Assembly (NCBI RefSeq): GCF_017498525.1
Contig: NZ_CP071796.1
Span: 3,224,001-3,288,000 of the forward strand
Reading direction: 5' to 3'
Source of the DNA: Ottowia testudinis
Lineage (GTDB): Bacteria > Pseudomonadota > Gammaproteobacteria > Burkholderiales > Burkholderiaceae_C
DNA: 64,000 bases
The notes under the pieces: model-generated
Told to the model about the DNA's origin: nothing
What the model saw: only the letters and a program-made list of their open reading frames with translations
Database searches by the model: none
Made by a program: the position numbers and the translations under genes
In this document: positions 50,385 to 58,188 of the stretch, piece after piece
Position numbering within the stretch: the stretch's first letter is position 1
How the letters are laid out: every line of letters starts with the position of its first letter

Positions 50385-51263
50385 CTAGTTCCCCAGGAAA
50401 TGCTTGCGGTAGCGCGGGTGCAGGTCGGCAAAGCGCATCATCATGGGCAGATCGGCGCTGTTGAAGTCCGGGTCCCACGCAGGCGGGCCCAGCACCTTGC
50501 TGCCCAGGCGCAGGTAGCCCTTGATCAGCGCCGGCGGCTCGACGTCCAGCTGGTCGTTCAGCGTGGCCAGCGGCAGCGGCACCCGCGGACGAACCTGGAA
50601 CTCGATCGGCGCCATGTGTTTTTGGCGCACATGGCGCCAGATGCTGGCGGCCACGTCGCCATTGAACACGCCGCCCTGCATCATCGGGATGCTGGCGCAG
50701 CCGATCATGGTGTCGAGCTGGTTGCGCACCATGAACTCGCCCAGCGCCGTCCACAGCGCCATGATCACGCCGCCGTGGCGGTGATCGGCATGCACGCAGC
50801 TGCGCCCCAGTTCGACCATGCGGTGGCGCAGGCTGCGCAGGCGAGTGAGGTCGAACTCGGTATCGCTGTAGGTGCTGCCCACGCGCTTGGCTTGCACCGG
50901 CGTCAGCACGCGGTAGGTACCGATCACCTCCTGCGTCGCCTCGTCGCGCACCAGAAGGTGCTCGCAATAATCGTCGAACAGATCGATGTCGTGACCAGGC
51001 ACGGTGGTGGGCAAGCGCGCGCCCATCTCGCCCACGAACACCTGGTGGCGCAGCCGCTGGGCGGCGCGAATCTCGTCCAGATGGCGCGCCCACGACACCT
51101 GGATGCCACCGTCTAGCCCGGTCGCGCCGGCCGGGCCGCGCGCGCGGGTATTGGTGGCAAAACTTTCATCGCGCCGCAGGGGCGCGATGGTCGAAAAACC
51201 GTAGCTGGTGGTTGGCGCTTCTTTCACGAGCGAGGCTCCTTTCCTCTTTTTCGTGGACTTCAT
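50385..51263 (-). CDS. OlsB-like GNAT acyltransferase
   Basis: Predicted 292 aa. The pattern ARHLDEIRAAQRLRHQVFVG, HDIDLFDDYCEHLLVRDEAT, DLTRLRSLRHRMVELGRSCV and IMALWTALGEFMVRNQLDTM is typical of L-ornithine N-acyltransferases (OlsB) that make ornithine lipid precursors. Ornithine lipids often replace phospholipids in phosphate limitation. The partner OlsA is not in the window. It lies upstream of the LpxH-like gene; both would act at the membrane lipid level. Confidence 0.8.
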   Translation of the reverse strand: MKSTKKRKGASLVKEAPTTSYGFSTIAPLRRDESFATNTRARGPAGATGLDGGIQVSWARHLDEIRAAQRLRHQVFVGEMGARLPTTVPGHDIDLFDDYCEHLLVRDEATQEVIGTYRVLTPVQAKRVGSTYSDTEFDLTRLRSLRHRMVELGRSCVHADHRHGGVIMALWTALGEFMVRNQLDTMIGCASIPMMQGGVFNGDVAASIWRHVRQKHMAPIEFQVRPRVPLPLATLNDQLDVEPPALIKGYLRLGSKVLGPPAWDPDFNSADLPMMMRFADLHPRYRKHFLGN

Positions 51264-51405
51264 GTTGCGTGGCCTGAATGACTTGCACGTGGCAATAAGA
51301 TGAAAGATTCATGACGTTACACCGATTCAGGGGGTGTTCATCCCGTGAGTTGCATGCGGATGCAACTCAGGCGGGCGGGGAACGATGCTGTCAAGAGCCG
51401 TTCAC

Positions 51406-51438
51406 TTGCACTGGCTCAATATTTCAATAACAATTGAA
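51406..51438 (+). promoter_or_regulatory. Candidate arsR promoter with overlapping operator
   Basis: TTGCAC (51406-51411) and AACAAT (51429-51434) are spaced by 17 bases. A perfect inverted repeat TTCAAT-aaca-ATTGAA (51423-51438) overlaps the -10 and ends two bases before the ATG. That is the placement of an ArsR operator. There is no Shine-Dalgarno, so the mRNA may be leaderless. Confidence 0.55.
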
Positions 51439-51440
51439 TA

Positions 51441-51806
51441 ATGGAGCAAGATCAAGCCGTCAAAGTCTTCCAATCGCTCGCCTCGGGTTTGCGTCTGGAC
51501 ATTTACCGCCTGCTAGTCAAGCACGCGCCGCAAGGGCTGGTGGCCGGCGACATCGGCACCACACTCGAGCTGCCGCCGACCAACCTGTCGTTCCATCTGA
51601 AGGCGCTGTCGCAGGCGGGGCTGCTCACCGTGGTGCAGGAAGGGCGCTATCAACGCTACCGCGCGCGCATGACGCTGGTGCAGGAGCTGATCGGCTATCT
51701 GACCGATGAATGCTGTGCCGGCCACCCCGAGCAGTGCGCCGACCTGCGCGCCGGCAGCGCCTGTGGCAACCGCGAATCCGCATCGTCAGATGCCGAGAAA
51801 ATTTGA
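51441..51806 (+). CDS. arsR: ArsR-family transcriptional repressor
   Basis: Predicted 121 aa. The winged-helix pattern ASGLRLDIYRLLVKHAPQGL, LPPTNLSFHLKALSQAGLLT and VVQEGRYQRYRARMTLVQEL is clear. A C-terminal ECCAGHPEQC with cysteines could bind arsenite; this is a different Cys arrangement from the classic ELCVCDL motif in the DNA-binding helix. It is followed by acr3, which it likely controls. Confidence 0.9.
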   Translation: MEQDQAVKVFQSLASGLRLDIYRLLVKHAPQGLVAGDIGTTLELPPTNLSFHLKALSQAGLLTVVQEGRYQRYRARMTLVQELIGYLTDECCAGHPEQCADLRAGSACGNRESASSDAEKI

Positions 51807-51807
51807 G

Positions 51808-51868
51808 CAAAAAATGGCTTTTGCCCAAGCCTGGAAAGCGCAAGCAGCTCCTTTATTGATAGTATTTC
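51808..51868. repeat. Divergent family-1 repeat between arsR and acr3
   Basis: On the minus strand AGCTGCTTGCGCTTTCCAGG, then CTTGGGCAAAAGCC and an AT-rich end. It fills the short gap between the two ars genes, so both are probably on one transcript including the repeat. Confidence 0.55.
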
Positions 51869-51884
51869 ACGCCACCGAAGCCAC

Positions 51885-52973
51885 ATGCACTCCCCTGCTC
51901 TTCAGCCGATGACCGGCGCCGCGCCCGCGCCAATGAGCGTGTTCGAGCGCTACCTGACGGTGTGGGTGTTCGGCTGCATCGTGCTCGGCACGCTGCTGGG
52001 GCATGGGCTGCCCGAGGTGTTTCAGGCCGTTGGGCGGATGGAGGTGGCGCGCGTCAACCTGCCGGTGGGCGCACTCATCTGGGTGATGGTCATTCCGATG
52101 CTGGCGAAGGTCGATTTCGGCTCGCTCGGCCAAGTGCGCCGGCATGCGCGCGGCATCGGCGTGACGCTGTTCATCAACTGGCTGGTGAAGCCGTTTTCGA
52201 TGGCTTTTCTGGGCTGGGTGTTCATCCGCCACGTGTTCGCGCCCCACCTGCCGGCGGACCAGCTCGACAGCTACATCGCCGGGCTGATCCTGCTGGCCGC
52301 CGCGCCCTGCACCGCGATGGTGTTCGTGTGGAGCCGCCTGACCCATGGCGACCCCAACTTCACGCTGAGCCAGGTGGCGCTGAACGACGGCATCATGGTG
52401 GTGGCCTTTGCGCCGCTGGTGGCCTTTTTGCTGGGCGTGTCGGCGATCAGCGTGCCCTGGGACACGCTGATCGCCTCGGTGCTGCTGTACATCGTGGTGC
52501 CGCTGGGGATCGCCCAGCTGTGGCGCCGGGCCTTGCTCGCCCGGGGCCGAGCCGCGTTAGACGCCGCCATGGCGCGCAGCGGGCCGTGGTCGATCGGCGC
52601 GCTGCTGCTCACGCTGGTACTGTTGTTTGCCTTCCAGGGCGAGCAGATCGTGCGCCAGCCGCTGGTCATCGCCATGCTGGCGGTGCCGATCCTGATCCAG
52701 GTGCTGTTCAACGCCGCGCTGGCCTACGGGCTCAACCGCGTGCTGGGCGAATCGCACCAGGTGGCCTGCCCCTCGGCACTGATCGGCGCCAGCAATTTCT
52801 TCGAGCTGGCGGTGGCGGCGGCAATCGCGCTGTTCGGCTTTGAATCCGGCGCGGCGCTGGCCACCGTGGTGGGCGTGCTGATCGAAGTGCCGGTGATGCT
52901 GGGCGTGGTGCGCGTGGTCAACGCCAGCAAGGGGTGGTATGAGCGCGGGGCGGCATGCGCGCGGGTGACGTAG
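51885..52973 (+). CDS. arsB: Acr3-family arsenite efflux permease
   Basis: Predicted 362 aa, about ten hydrophobic segments. The conserved Acr3 Cys is in AAAPCTAMVFVWSRLTHGDP, with ALNDGIMVVAFAPLVAFLLG and IGASNFFELAVAAAIALFGF. It exports arsenite by a proton-driven mechanism. It follows arsR. In older annotations Acr3 genes are also called arsB; the Acr3 type is meant here. The internal ATG before SVFERYLTVW could be the actual start. Confidence 0.92.
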   Translation: MHSPALQPMTGAAPAPMSVFERYLTVWVFGCIVLGTLLGHGLPEVFQAVGRMEVARVNLPVGALIWVMVIPMLAKVDFGSLGQVRRHARGIGVTLFINWLVKPFSMAFLGWVFIRHVFAPHLPADQLDSYIAGLILLAAAPCTAMVFVWSRLTHGDPNFTLSQVALNDGIMVVAFAPLVAFLLGVSAISVPWDTLIASVLLYIVVPLGIAQLWRRALLARGRAALDAAMARSGPWSIGALLLTLVLLFAFQGEQIVRQPLVIAMLAVPILIQVLFNAALAYGLNRVLGESHQVACPSALIGASNFFELAVAAAIALFGFESGAALATVVGVLIEVPVMLGVVRVVNASKGWYERGAACARVT

Positions 52974-52979
52974 AGCGTG

Positions 52980-53696
52980 TCATGCCGTTGGCGGCGCGGT
53001 GCTGGGCGAATCACCCTCTTTGCGCGCCACGATGAAGACACGCATGTCCTTGCCGCGCGTGCCATGGCGCTCCACCGTCAGCGTGCACAGGCCGCTGCGG
53101 TCCAGCGCGCGCCGCAGGTCGGCCTCAGAAAAAACCAGCACCGGCGGCGCCTTGCCCACCGCGCGCGCCAGCGGAATCGCCAGGCGCGTGATCAGCGGAT
53201 TCAGCTCGGCAACGCAGGGCGTCTTCGAAATAAGCAGGCCGCCCGGCCGCAAGGCGCGCGCTGCCGCGGCCAGCGTCTGCGCCAGGTCATCCACCAGGTG
53301 CAGCACGTTGAAGGCCAGCACGCGGTCAAAAGCGGCTGGCGGGGCCAGCGCCGCGCCGGCATCGGCCACGGCAAACGCCAGTTGCGGCGTGGGCTGGGCA
53401 TGCAGCCGTTCGCGCGCAATGGCGATCATCTCCGGCGACACATCGGTGGCCAGCCAGTGGCCGCTGGCGGGCGCCAGGCGCAGGGCGGTCGCACCCGTGC
53501 CGCAGCCGATCTCCAGCACCGTGTGTTCGGGGCCAAGCCAGGGCCGCACCTGATCGAGCGTGCGCTCGTAACCCGGCAGATCGGCGATCGGGGCGGCTGC
53601 GTATTTGCGCGCCACCCGATTCCAGAAGCGGGCGCTGCGCCCCACAGAAGTTGGCCCGGCATCGCCGGTCAGCAAGGGCATGGCGGATAAAGGCAT
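52980..53696 (-). CDS. Class I SAM-dependent methyltransferase
   Basis: Predicted 238 aa. SAM-binding motif HTVLEIGCGTGATALRLAPA, with VLAFNVLHLVDDLAQTLAAA. It lacks the conserved cysteine set of ArsM-type arsenite methyltransferases, so it is probably not an arsenic enzyme. It ends 7 bases after acr3 (convergent) and is divergent from the LysR gene, which is its likely regulator. Confidence 0.85.
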   Translation of the reverse strand: MPLSAMPLLTGDAGPTSVGRSARFWNRVARKYAAAPIADLPGYERTLDQVRPWLGPEHTVLEIGCGTGATALRLAPASGHWLATDVSPEMIAIARERLHAQPTPQLAFAVADAGAALAPPAAFDRVLAFNVLHLVDDLAQTLAAAARALRPGGLLISKTPCVAELNPLITRLAIPLARAVGKAPPVLVFSEADLRRALDRSGLCTLTVERHGTRGKDMRVFIVARKEGDSPSTAPPTA

Positions 53697-53752
53697 GGCA
53701 TGACGATGGAGTGTGGCGAGCGCTTGAGCTGCGAGGCGTGAATGCTAACCTT

Positions 53753-53808
53753 ATGCATTCATGCATGGAATATTGAAAAATTGCATGCGTACCATGCCTT
53801 TTTGCATG
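53753..53808. promoter_or_regulatory. Cluster of TGCAT repeats between methyltransferase and LysR genes
   Basis: ATGCAT occurs at 53753-53758 and 53761-53766, GCATGC at 53783-53788, and TGCAT again at 53803-53807. All are in the 56 bp just upstream of, or at, the LysR start. A dyad array in a divergent LysR region suggests an operator. No protein has been shown to bind it. Confidence 0.4.
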
Positions 53809-54690
53809 AACAATCTCGACTGGAACCTGCTGCGCGCGTTTCTGCATACGGCCGAGGCTGGCTCGCTTTCGGCGGCCGCACGCCAGCTTGGCCTAACGCA
53901 GCCGACGCTCAGCCGCCAGGTGGCCGCCATTGAGGCGCAACTGGGCGCAACGCTGTTTGAGCGCGCGGGAAAGACCCTGGCGCTGACCGGCACCGGGCTC
54001 GATTTGCTAGAGCACGCGCGCGCCATGGGCACCGCCGCCGACGCGCTGTCGCTTGCGGCCACCGGGCGCGCGCAGGCGGCCGACGGCGTGGTGACGGTGT
54101 CGGCCAGCGACATGGTGGCGGCCTGCCTGTTGCCCAGCCTGGTGAAGGACATGCGGCGCTTGGCGCCCGGCATCGCCATCGAAGTGATGGCGTCCAACGC
54201 CTTCAGCGACGTGCTGCGGCGCGAGGCCGACATTGCCATCCGCCATGCCCAGCCGGATCAACCCGAGCTGATTGCGCGGCTGGTACGTCAGGCCACCGCG
54301 CACTTTTACGCCTCAGAAGATTGGGTGCGAACCAACGGCCACCCGCGCAGCGTGCAGCAGGCCGCGGGCGCGGCCTTCGTGGGTGCGGACCGCTCGGGCA
54401 AATACCTGACCTATTTGCGCCAGCACGGCCTGCCGGTGACCGATGCCAACTTCAGTTGCTACGCCGACCACACCACAGCGCACTGGGCCTTGGTGTGCCA
54501 GGGCCTGGGCATTGGCGCCATGATGGAAGAAATCGCGCAGGCGACGCCCGGCGTGGTGCGCGTGCTGGACGACGTGCCGCCGGTGCACTTTCCGATCTGG
54601 CTGGTCACGCACCGCGAGCTGCGCACCGCGCGCCGCATCCGCGTGGTGTTCGACCTGCTGGCCGATGGGTTGTCGGCCGCGCCCGCCTGA
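53806..54690 (+). CDS. LysR-family transcriptional regulator
   Basis: Predicted 294 aa from the ATG before NNLDWNLLRAFLHTAEAGSL; upstream ATGs at 53761, 53785 and 53794 add up to 15 atypical residues. The N-terminal winged helix (LSAAARQLGLTQPTLSRQVA) is followed by a substrate-binding domain. It is divergent from the methyltransferase gene, the common arrangement for a regulator and its target. The effector is unknown. Confidence 0.9.
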   Translation: MNNLDWNLLRAFLHTAEAGSLSAAARQLGLTQPTLSRQVAAIEAQLGATLFERAGKTLALTGTGLDLLEHARAMGTAADALSLAATGRAQAADGVVTVSASDMVAACLLPSLVKDMRRLAPGIAIEVMASNAFSDVLRREADIAIRHAQPDQPELIARLVRQATAHFYASEDWVRTNGHPRSVQQAAGAAFVGADRSGKYLTYLRQHGLPVTDANFSCYADHTTAHWALVCQGLGIGAMMEEIAQATPGVVRVLDDVPPVHFPIWLVTHRELRTARRIRVVFDLLADGLSAAPA

Positions 54691-54707
54691 CAGAATACCG
54701 GCCACCA

Positions 54708-55265
54708 ATGCCTTGCGCCGCGCCCATTTCCCTGCCCTTGGTGTGCCACCCGGCCACGCCGTGTGCGGCGGTGCGGGCGTTGTCGGTGGAGGTGATGACT
54801 GGCCTGCGCTTGACCTACACGCTGCACGCCGATCTGGCGCAACTGCGCATTCCGGCGCCCGCCCCGCCCGGCCGCGCCGACGGGCTGTGGCAGCACACCT
54901 GTTTTGAAGCCTTCATCAGTGCGGGCGCTGAGGCCAGCTACCGCGAATTCAACTTTTCGCCCTCCGGCCAATGGGCCGTCTACGCCTTCAGCGCCGAGCG
55001 CGTGCGCGACCTCTCCGCCGAGCACGCGCTGGCGCCGCCACGGGCGCCGCGCCTGCACTGGGCGGCCACGGCGGGCGGGCTGACGCTGCACGCCGACATC
55101 CCCGCCACCCTGCTGCCTGCCCGCACCGGCGCCGCGCTGCACATCGGCCTCAGCGCAGTCATCGAAGCGCGCGATGGCAGCTTGAGCTACTGGGCGCTGC
55201 GCCACCCCGCCGCGCGGCCGGACTTTCATCAAAAAAGTGCTTGGATAGGTCACTTGTCCACGTAA
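54708..55265 (+). CDS. DOMON-like domain protein
   Basis: Predicted 185 aa. Conserved features: LRLTYTLHADLAQLRIPAPA, DGLWQHTCFEAFISAGAEAS, YREFNFSPSGQWAVYAFSAE and SYWALRHPAARPDFH. This matches a small group with a DOMON-like beta-sandwich, a fold used to bind heme or sugars, but no enzyme activity is known. It lies 17 bases after the LysR gene and 17 bases before namZ, probably one transcript with namZ. Confidence 0.78.
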   Translation: MPCAAPISLPLVCHPATPCAAVRALSVEVMTGLRLTYTLHADLAQLRIPAPAPPGRADGLWQHTCFEAFISAGAEASYREFNFSPSGQWAVYAFSAERVRDLSAEHALAPPRAPRLHWAATAGGLTLHADIPATLLPARTGAALHIGLSAVIEARDGSLSYWALRHPAARPDFHQKSAWIGHLST

Positions 55266-55282
55266 ACATTGTGTTGTTTGCT

Positions 55283-56485
55283 ATGAAAACAGGACTAGAA
55301 CGTTTCATTGAAGAGCCCGCCCTGCGCGCGCCGCTCAAGGGCCGCCGCGTAGCGCTGCTGGCGCACCCGGCCTCGGTCACGCGCGACTTGACGCATTCGC
55401 TCGATGCGCTGGCCGCCCTGCCCGATGTGCGGCTCACTGCCGCCTTCGGCCCGCAGCACGGCCTGCGCGGCGACAAACAGGACAACATGGTCGAGTCGGC
55501 CGACTTCACCGATCCGCGGCTCGGCATTCCGGTGTTCAGCCTGTACGGCGAGGTGCGCCGCCCGACCGACGCGATGATGGACACGTTCGACGTGCTGCTG
55601 GTCGATCTGCAGGACCTGGGCTGCCGCATCTACACCTTCATCACCACGCTGCGCTATGTGCTGGAAGCGGCCGCCGCTTCGGCCAAGGCGGTGTGGGTGC
55701 TGGACCGGCCCAACCCCGCCGGCCGCCCGGTGGAGGGCCTCACGCTGCGCCCGGGCTGGGAGAGCTTCGTCGGCGCCGGCCCCCTGCCCATGCGCCACGG
55801 CATGACGATGGGCGAACTGGGCCACTGGTTCATCGACGTGCTGAAGCTCCAAGTCGAATACCGCGTGATCACGATGACCGGCTGGCAGCCCGGCGCCGCG
55901 CCCGGCTTCGGCTGGCCGACCGACCGCACATGGGTCAACCCCAGCCCCAACGCCGCCAACCTGAGCATGGCGCGCGCTTACGCAGGCACCGTGATGCTGG
56001 AAGGCACCACGCTGTCCGAAGGCCGCGGCACCACGCGCCCGCTGGAGCTGTTCGGCGCACCCGGCATCGACACGCGCCGCCTGCTGGCCGACATGCGCGC
56101 ACTGGCCCCTGAGTGGCTGCGCGGCTGCGTGCTGCGCGAGTGCTGGTTCGAGCCGACCTTTCACAAGCACGCCGGCCAGCTGTGCGCCGGCGTGCAGATC
56201 CACGTGGAAGACCCGGCGCACTACGACCATGCTGCCTTCCAGCCCTGGCGCCTGCAGGCGTTGGCCTTCAAGGCGCTGCGGCTGCAGCAGCCCGGCTACC
56301 CGCTGTGGCGCGACTTTCCGTACGAATACGAACGGGGCAAACTGGCCATCGACGTCATCAATGGCAGCCCACTGCTGCGCGAATGGGTGGACGACATGGA
56401 CGCCCCCCCGGCCGCGCTTGATGCGCTGGCGCGCGCCGACGAGGCGGCTTGGGAGCATGGTCGCGCGCCGTATCTTCTGTATTGA
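55283..56485 (+). CDS. namZ: Exo-beta-N-acetylmuramidase NamZ (DUF1343)
   Basis: Predicted 400 aa. DUF1343 pattern: GRRVALLAHPASVTRDLTHS, AFGPQHGLRGDKQDNM, LLVDLQDLGCRIYTFITTLR, VLDRPNPAGRPVEG and EGTTLSEGRGTTRPLELFGA. Enzymes of this group cleave terminal MurNAc in peptidoglycan fragments. No Sec signal is visible, so it may act in the cytoplasm. It is right after the DOMON-like gene. Confidence 0.88.
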   Translation: MKTGLERFIEEPALRAPLKGRRVALLAHPASVTRDLTHSLDALAALPDVRLTAAFGPQHGLRGDKQDNMVESADFTDPRLGIPVFSLYGEVRRPTDAMMDTFDVLLVDLQDLGCRIYTFITTLRYVLEAAAASAKAVWVLDRPNPAGRPVEGLTLRPGWESFVGAGPLPMRHGMTMGELGHWFIDVLKLQVEYRVITMTGWQPGAAPGFGWPTDRTWVNPSPNAANLSMARAYAGTVMLEGTTLSEGRGTTRPLELFGAPGIDTRRLLADMRALAPEWLRGCVLRECWFEPTFHKHAGQLCAGVQIHVEDPAHYDHAAFQPWRLQALAFKALRLQQPGYPLWRDFPYEYERGKLAIDVINGSPLLREWVDDMDAPPAALDALARADEAAWEHGRAPYLLY

Positions 56486-56536
56486 AAAGGCCGCCAGCGC
56501 TTTCCCATCAGGCGCGAGCAGCTATCATTTTTATAC
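56484..56536. repeat. Family-1 repeat between convergent namZ and acetyltransferase genes
   Basis: GAAAAGGCCGCCAGCGCTTT, CCCATCAGGCGCGAGCAGCT, ATCATTTTTATA. It overlaps the stops of both genes. Confidence 0.8.
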
Positions 56537-57001
56537 CTTCCGAATCAACATCAGGCGCGGCTCACCAACGCCGCGGCGCACCTCACAGCCCAGGCGCTGG
56601 CCGATGGCGCGCAGCGCCGGGTGGCCGTGGTGGCACAGCAGCGTGCGCACTTCGGGCAGACCGGCCAGCGCCAGCTTCAACAGCCGCGTGGCCACGCCGC
56701 GCCGCCGCGCGAGCGCATGAACGCTGACGGCCAGCTCCCACGCGCCGGCCTGCCCGGTGGGCGCCAATTGCAGCGCCGCCACCAGGCCGCCATCGCCCGG
56801 CAGCCAGGCACCCCAAGCGCGTTGCGCGGCCCAGTCCACGCCGGCCAGCCAGCGCAGCACGGCCTCGTCCTTCAACGCCAGGCCAAAACGCGCGGCGCGG
56901 TCGTCGGCGTTCAGCGACAGCAGGTGCAGCCCGAGTGCCTGGCGGTGCTCGGCCCGCAGAGGCTGCACTTGCAGGCAGGCGTCAAGACTCGATGGCCACA
57001 T
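56531..57001 (-). CDS. GNAT-family N-acetyltransferase
   Basis: Predicted 156 aa. The N-terminus (LQVQPLRAEHRQALGLHLLS) and an acetyl-CoA-binding region ALARRRGVATRLLKLALAGL fit GNAT proteins. The C-terminal LGCEVRRGVGEPRLMLIRK completes the fold. The start overlaps the end of the thioesterase gene by 20 bases, so they are likely cotranscribed. Substrate unknown. Confidence 0.8.
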   Translation of the reverse strand: MWPSSLDACLQVQPLRAEHRQALGLHLLSLNADDRAARFGLALKDEAVLRWLAGVDWAAQRAWGAWLPGDGGLVAALQLAPTGQAGAWELAVSVHALARRRGVATRLLKLALAGLPEVRTLLCHHGHPALRAIGQRLGCEVRRGVGEPRLMLIRKV

Positions 57002-57752
57002 AAACCAGCCGGGCCGAAGTGCAATGGCGGCGCTCGCCGGTGGTGGGCGATTCGGCCCACATGTCGGCCCGCACCTGGATGGATCGGCGCCCCAGCGCAG
57101 TGACACGTGCCATCACCTCCACCACATCGCCCACGCGCGCGGGGGCCTTGAAGTCGATGCGTTCGCTGGCCGCCATCACGACGGAGCGCCGCACCCGGCG
57201 CGTGGCGGCGACGAAGCCGGCCTTGCTGATCCAGACCATGGCCGGCCCGCCGTGCAGCACGCCCCGGTGATTGGCGTGGCCGGGAAAGACGATCTCCGCC
57301 ACCGTGGCCTGCGCCCCATCGGCGGGCGCATCGGCTGCGGGCGGCGCGGCAACGGGCGCAGCGGGTGGTGGCGTGTCGTCGGCGGCGCGCACCATCACGA
57401 ACTCGCCGCTCAGGCAGTCGGTTCGGGTGCAGTGCAGCAGGTCTTCGGCCACCAGAGCGGTGGCCAGCGTGACCGAGCGGCGCCCCTGGCGCAAGACCCG
57501 CGCGTGGCACTCCACCAGGTGCCCGGCAGGCGCCGGCGCCTGAAAGTTGAGGCCGCTCACCGACGCCGTGACCACGGCACCGCGCAGCACGCGGCTGCCC
57601 AGGATGAAGGCCGCGCGGTCGAGCATCGACAGCGCGGCGCCGCCGAACAGCGTGCCGTGGTGGTTGGACTGGTCGGGCCAGACCATGTCCACCACCGTCA
57701 TGGCGGCGGGCGCGCACGGCGCGGGAAATTCAGGAACAACAGACTCAGGCAA
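56982..57752 (-). CDS. Double-hotdog acyl-CoA thioesterase
   Basis: Predicted 256 aa from a GTG at 57750-57752; the AGGG about 8 bases upstream fits. Two hotdog domains: VWPDQSNHHGTLFGGAALSM, with Asn-His-Gly motif, and VFPGHANHRGVLHGGPAMVW, joined by an Ala/Pro linker. The frame is open up to an ATG at 57893, but that part (RRRQPQPPALPCRG) has no family pattern. Typical acyl-CoA thioesterases have only one or two such domains. It follows a cobalamin riboswitch on the same strand, which is unusual for a thioesterase. Confidence 0.83.
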   Translation of the reverse strand: MPESVVPEFPAPCAPAAMTVVDMVWPDQSNHHGTLFGGAALSMLDRAAFILGSRVLRGAVVTASVSGLNFQAPAPAGHLVECHARVLRQGRRSVTLATALVAEDLLHCTRTDCLSGEFVMVRAADDTPPPAAPVAAPPAADAPADGAQATVAEIVFPGHANHRGVLHGGPAMVWISKAGFVAATRRVRRSVVMAASERIDFKAPARVGDVVEVMARVTALGRRSIQVRADMWAESPTTGERRHCTSARLVYVAIES

Positions 57753-57832
57753 CACGGCAAGACCCTTCGGACGAGGAAGGGGCCGGGCTGATCCGCGGCA
57801 CGGCAGAGCGGGCGGCTGAGGCTGGCGCCGGC

Positions 57833-57859
57833 GGCCCCGCTGCCCACGGCAACGGGGCC
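57833..57859 (-). promoter_or_regulatory. GC-rich hairpin between riboswitch and thioesterase gene
   Basis: GGCCCCGTTGCCGTGGGCAG followed by CGGGGCC pairs with itself into a 7-11 bp stem. It lies about 85 bases after the aptamer and could be part of an expression platform. No T-run follows, so it is not a standard terminator. Confidence 0.4.
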
Positions 57860-57942
57860 GCGCGGGCGTGGTGGCAACGCGCGCGGCGATCATGCTGGCC
57901 TGGAGACACCCCGCCCCAATGCACCAATGACAATTCGCCCCG

Positions 57943-58098
57943 TGGCAGGTCTCCTGGCTCTCGGGTCACGGCTTGATGCGCGCCTTCCCGGCCTTTTTGA
58001 AAGGGCCAGTGGCATGCGGGGCATCAGGCTCGCCGATCACAGTTGCGGGGGCAGCCACGGCACGGCTTGTGGGTCACAAGCCTTCCGTCGTTCCCTTT
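57943..58098 (-). promoter_or_regulatory. Cobalamin riboswitch
   Basis: On the minus strand the conserved elements occur in order: CTGCCCCCGCAACTGTGATC, a GCCACTGG segment, CGGGAAGG, and the B12 box AGCCAGGAGACCTGCC (57943-57958). The 5' stem CTTGTGACCCACAAG is also visible. The aptamer looks complete. The next gene on this strand is the thioesterase; arsC lies on the other strand. No cobalamin biosynthesis or transport gene is near. Confidence 0.92.
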
Positions 58099-58188
58099 TC
58101 ATTCTTGCGCGGGCGCAAGAAACCGCGAGGCGGGGTGAGTGTATCCGCGCTGCGCAAGAATGCGGCTTTTGCCCACCCCGTCCGCACC

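Noticed and set aside
52980-53696. Methyltransferase next to acr3 as ArsM
   Set aside because: It lacks the conserved cysteines needed for arsenite binding and has another context, divergent from a LysR gene.
57973-58188. Upstream extension of arsC by 72 codons
   Set aside because: It would read antisense through the cobalamin riboswitch; the family start is the ATG at 58189.
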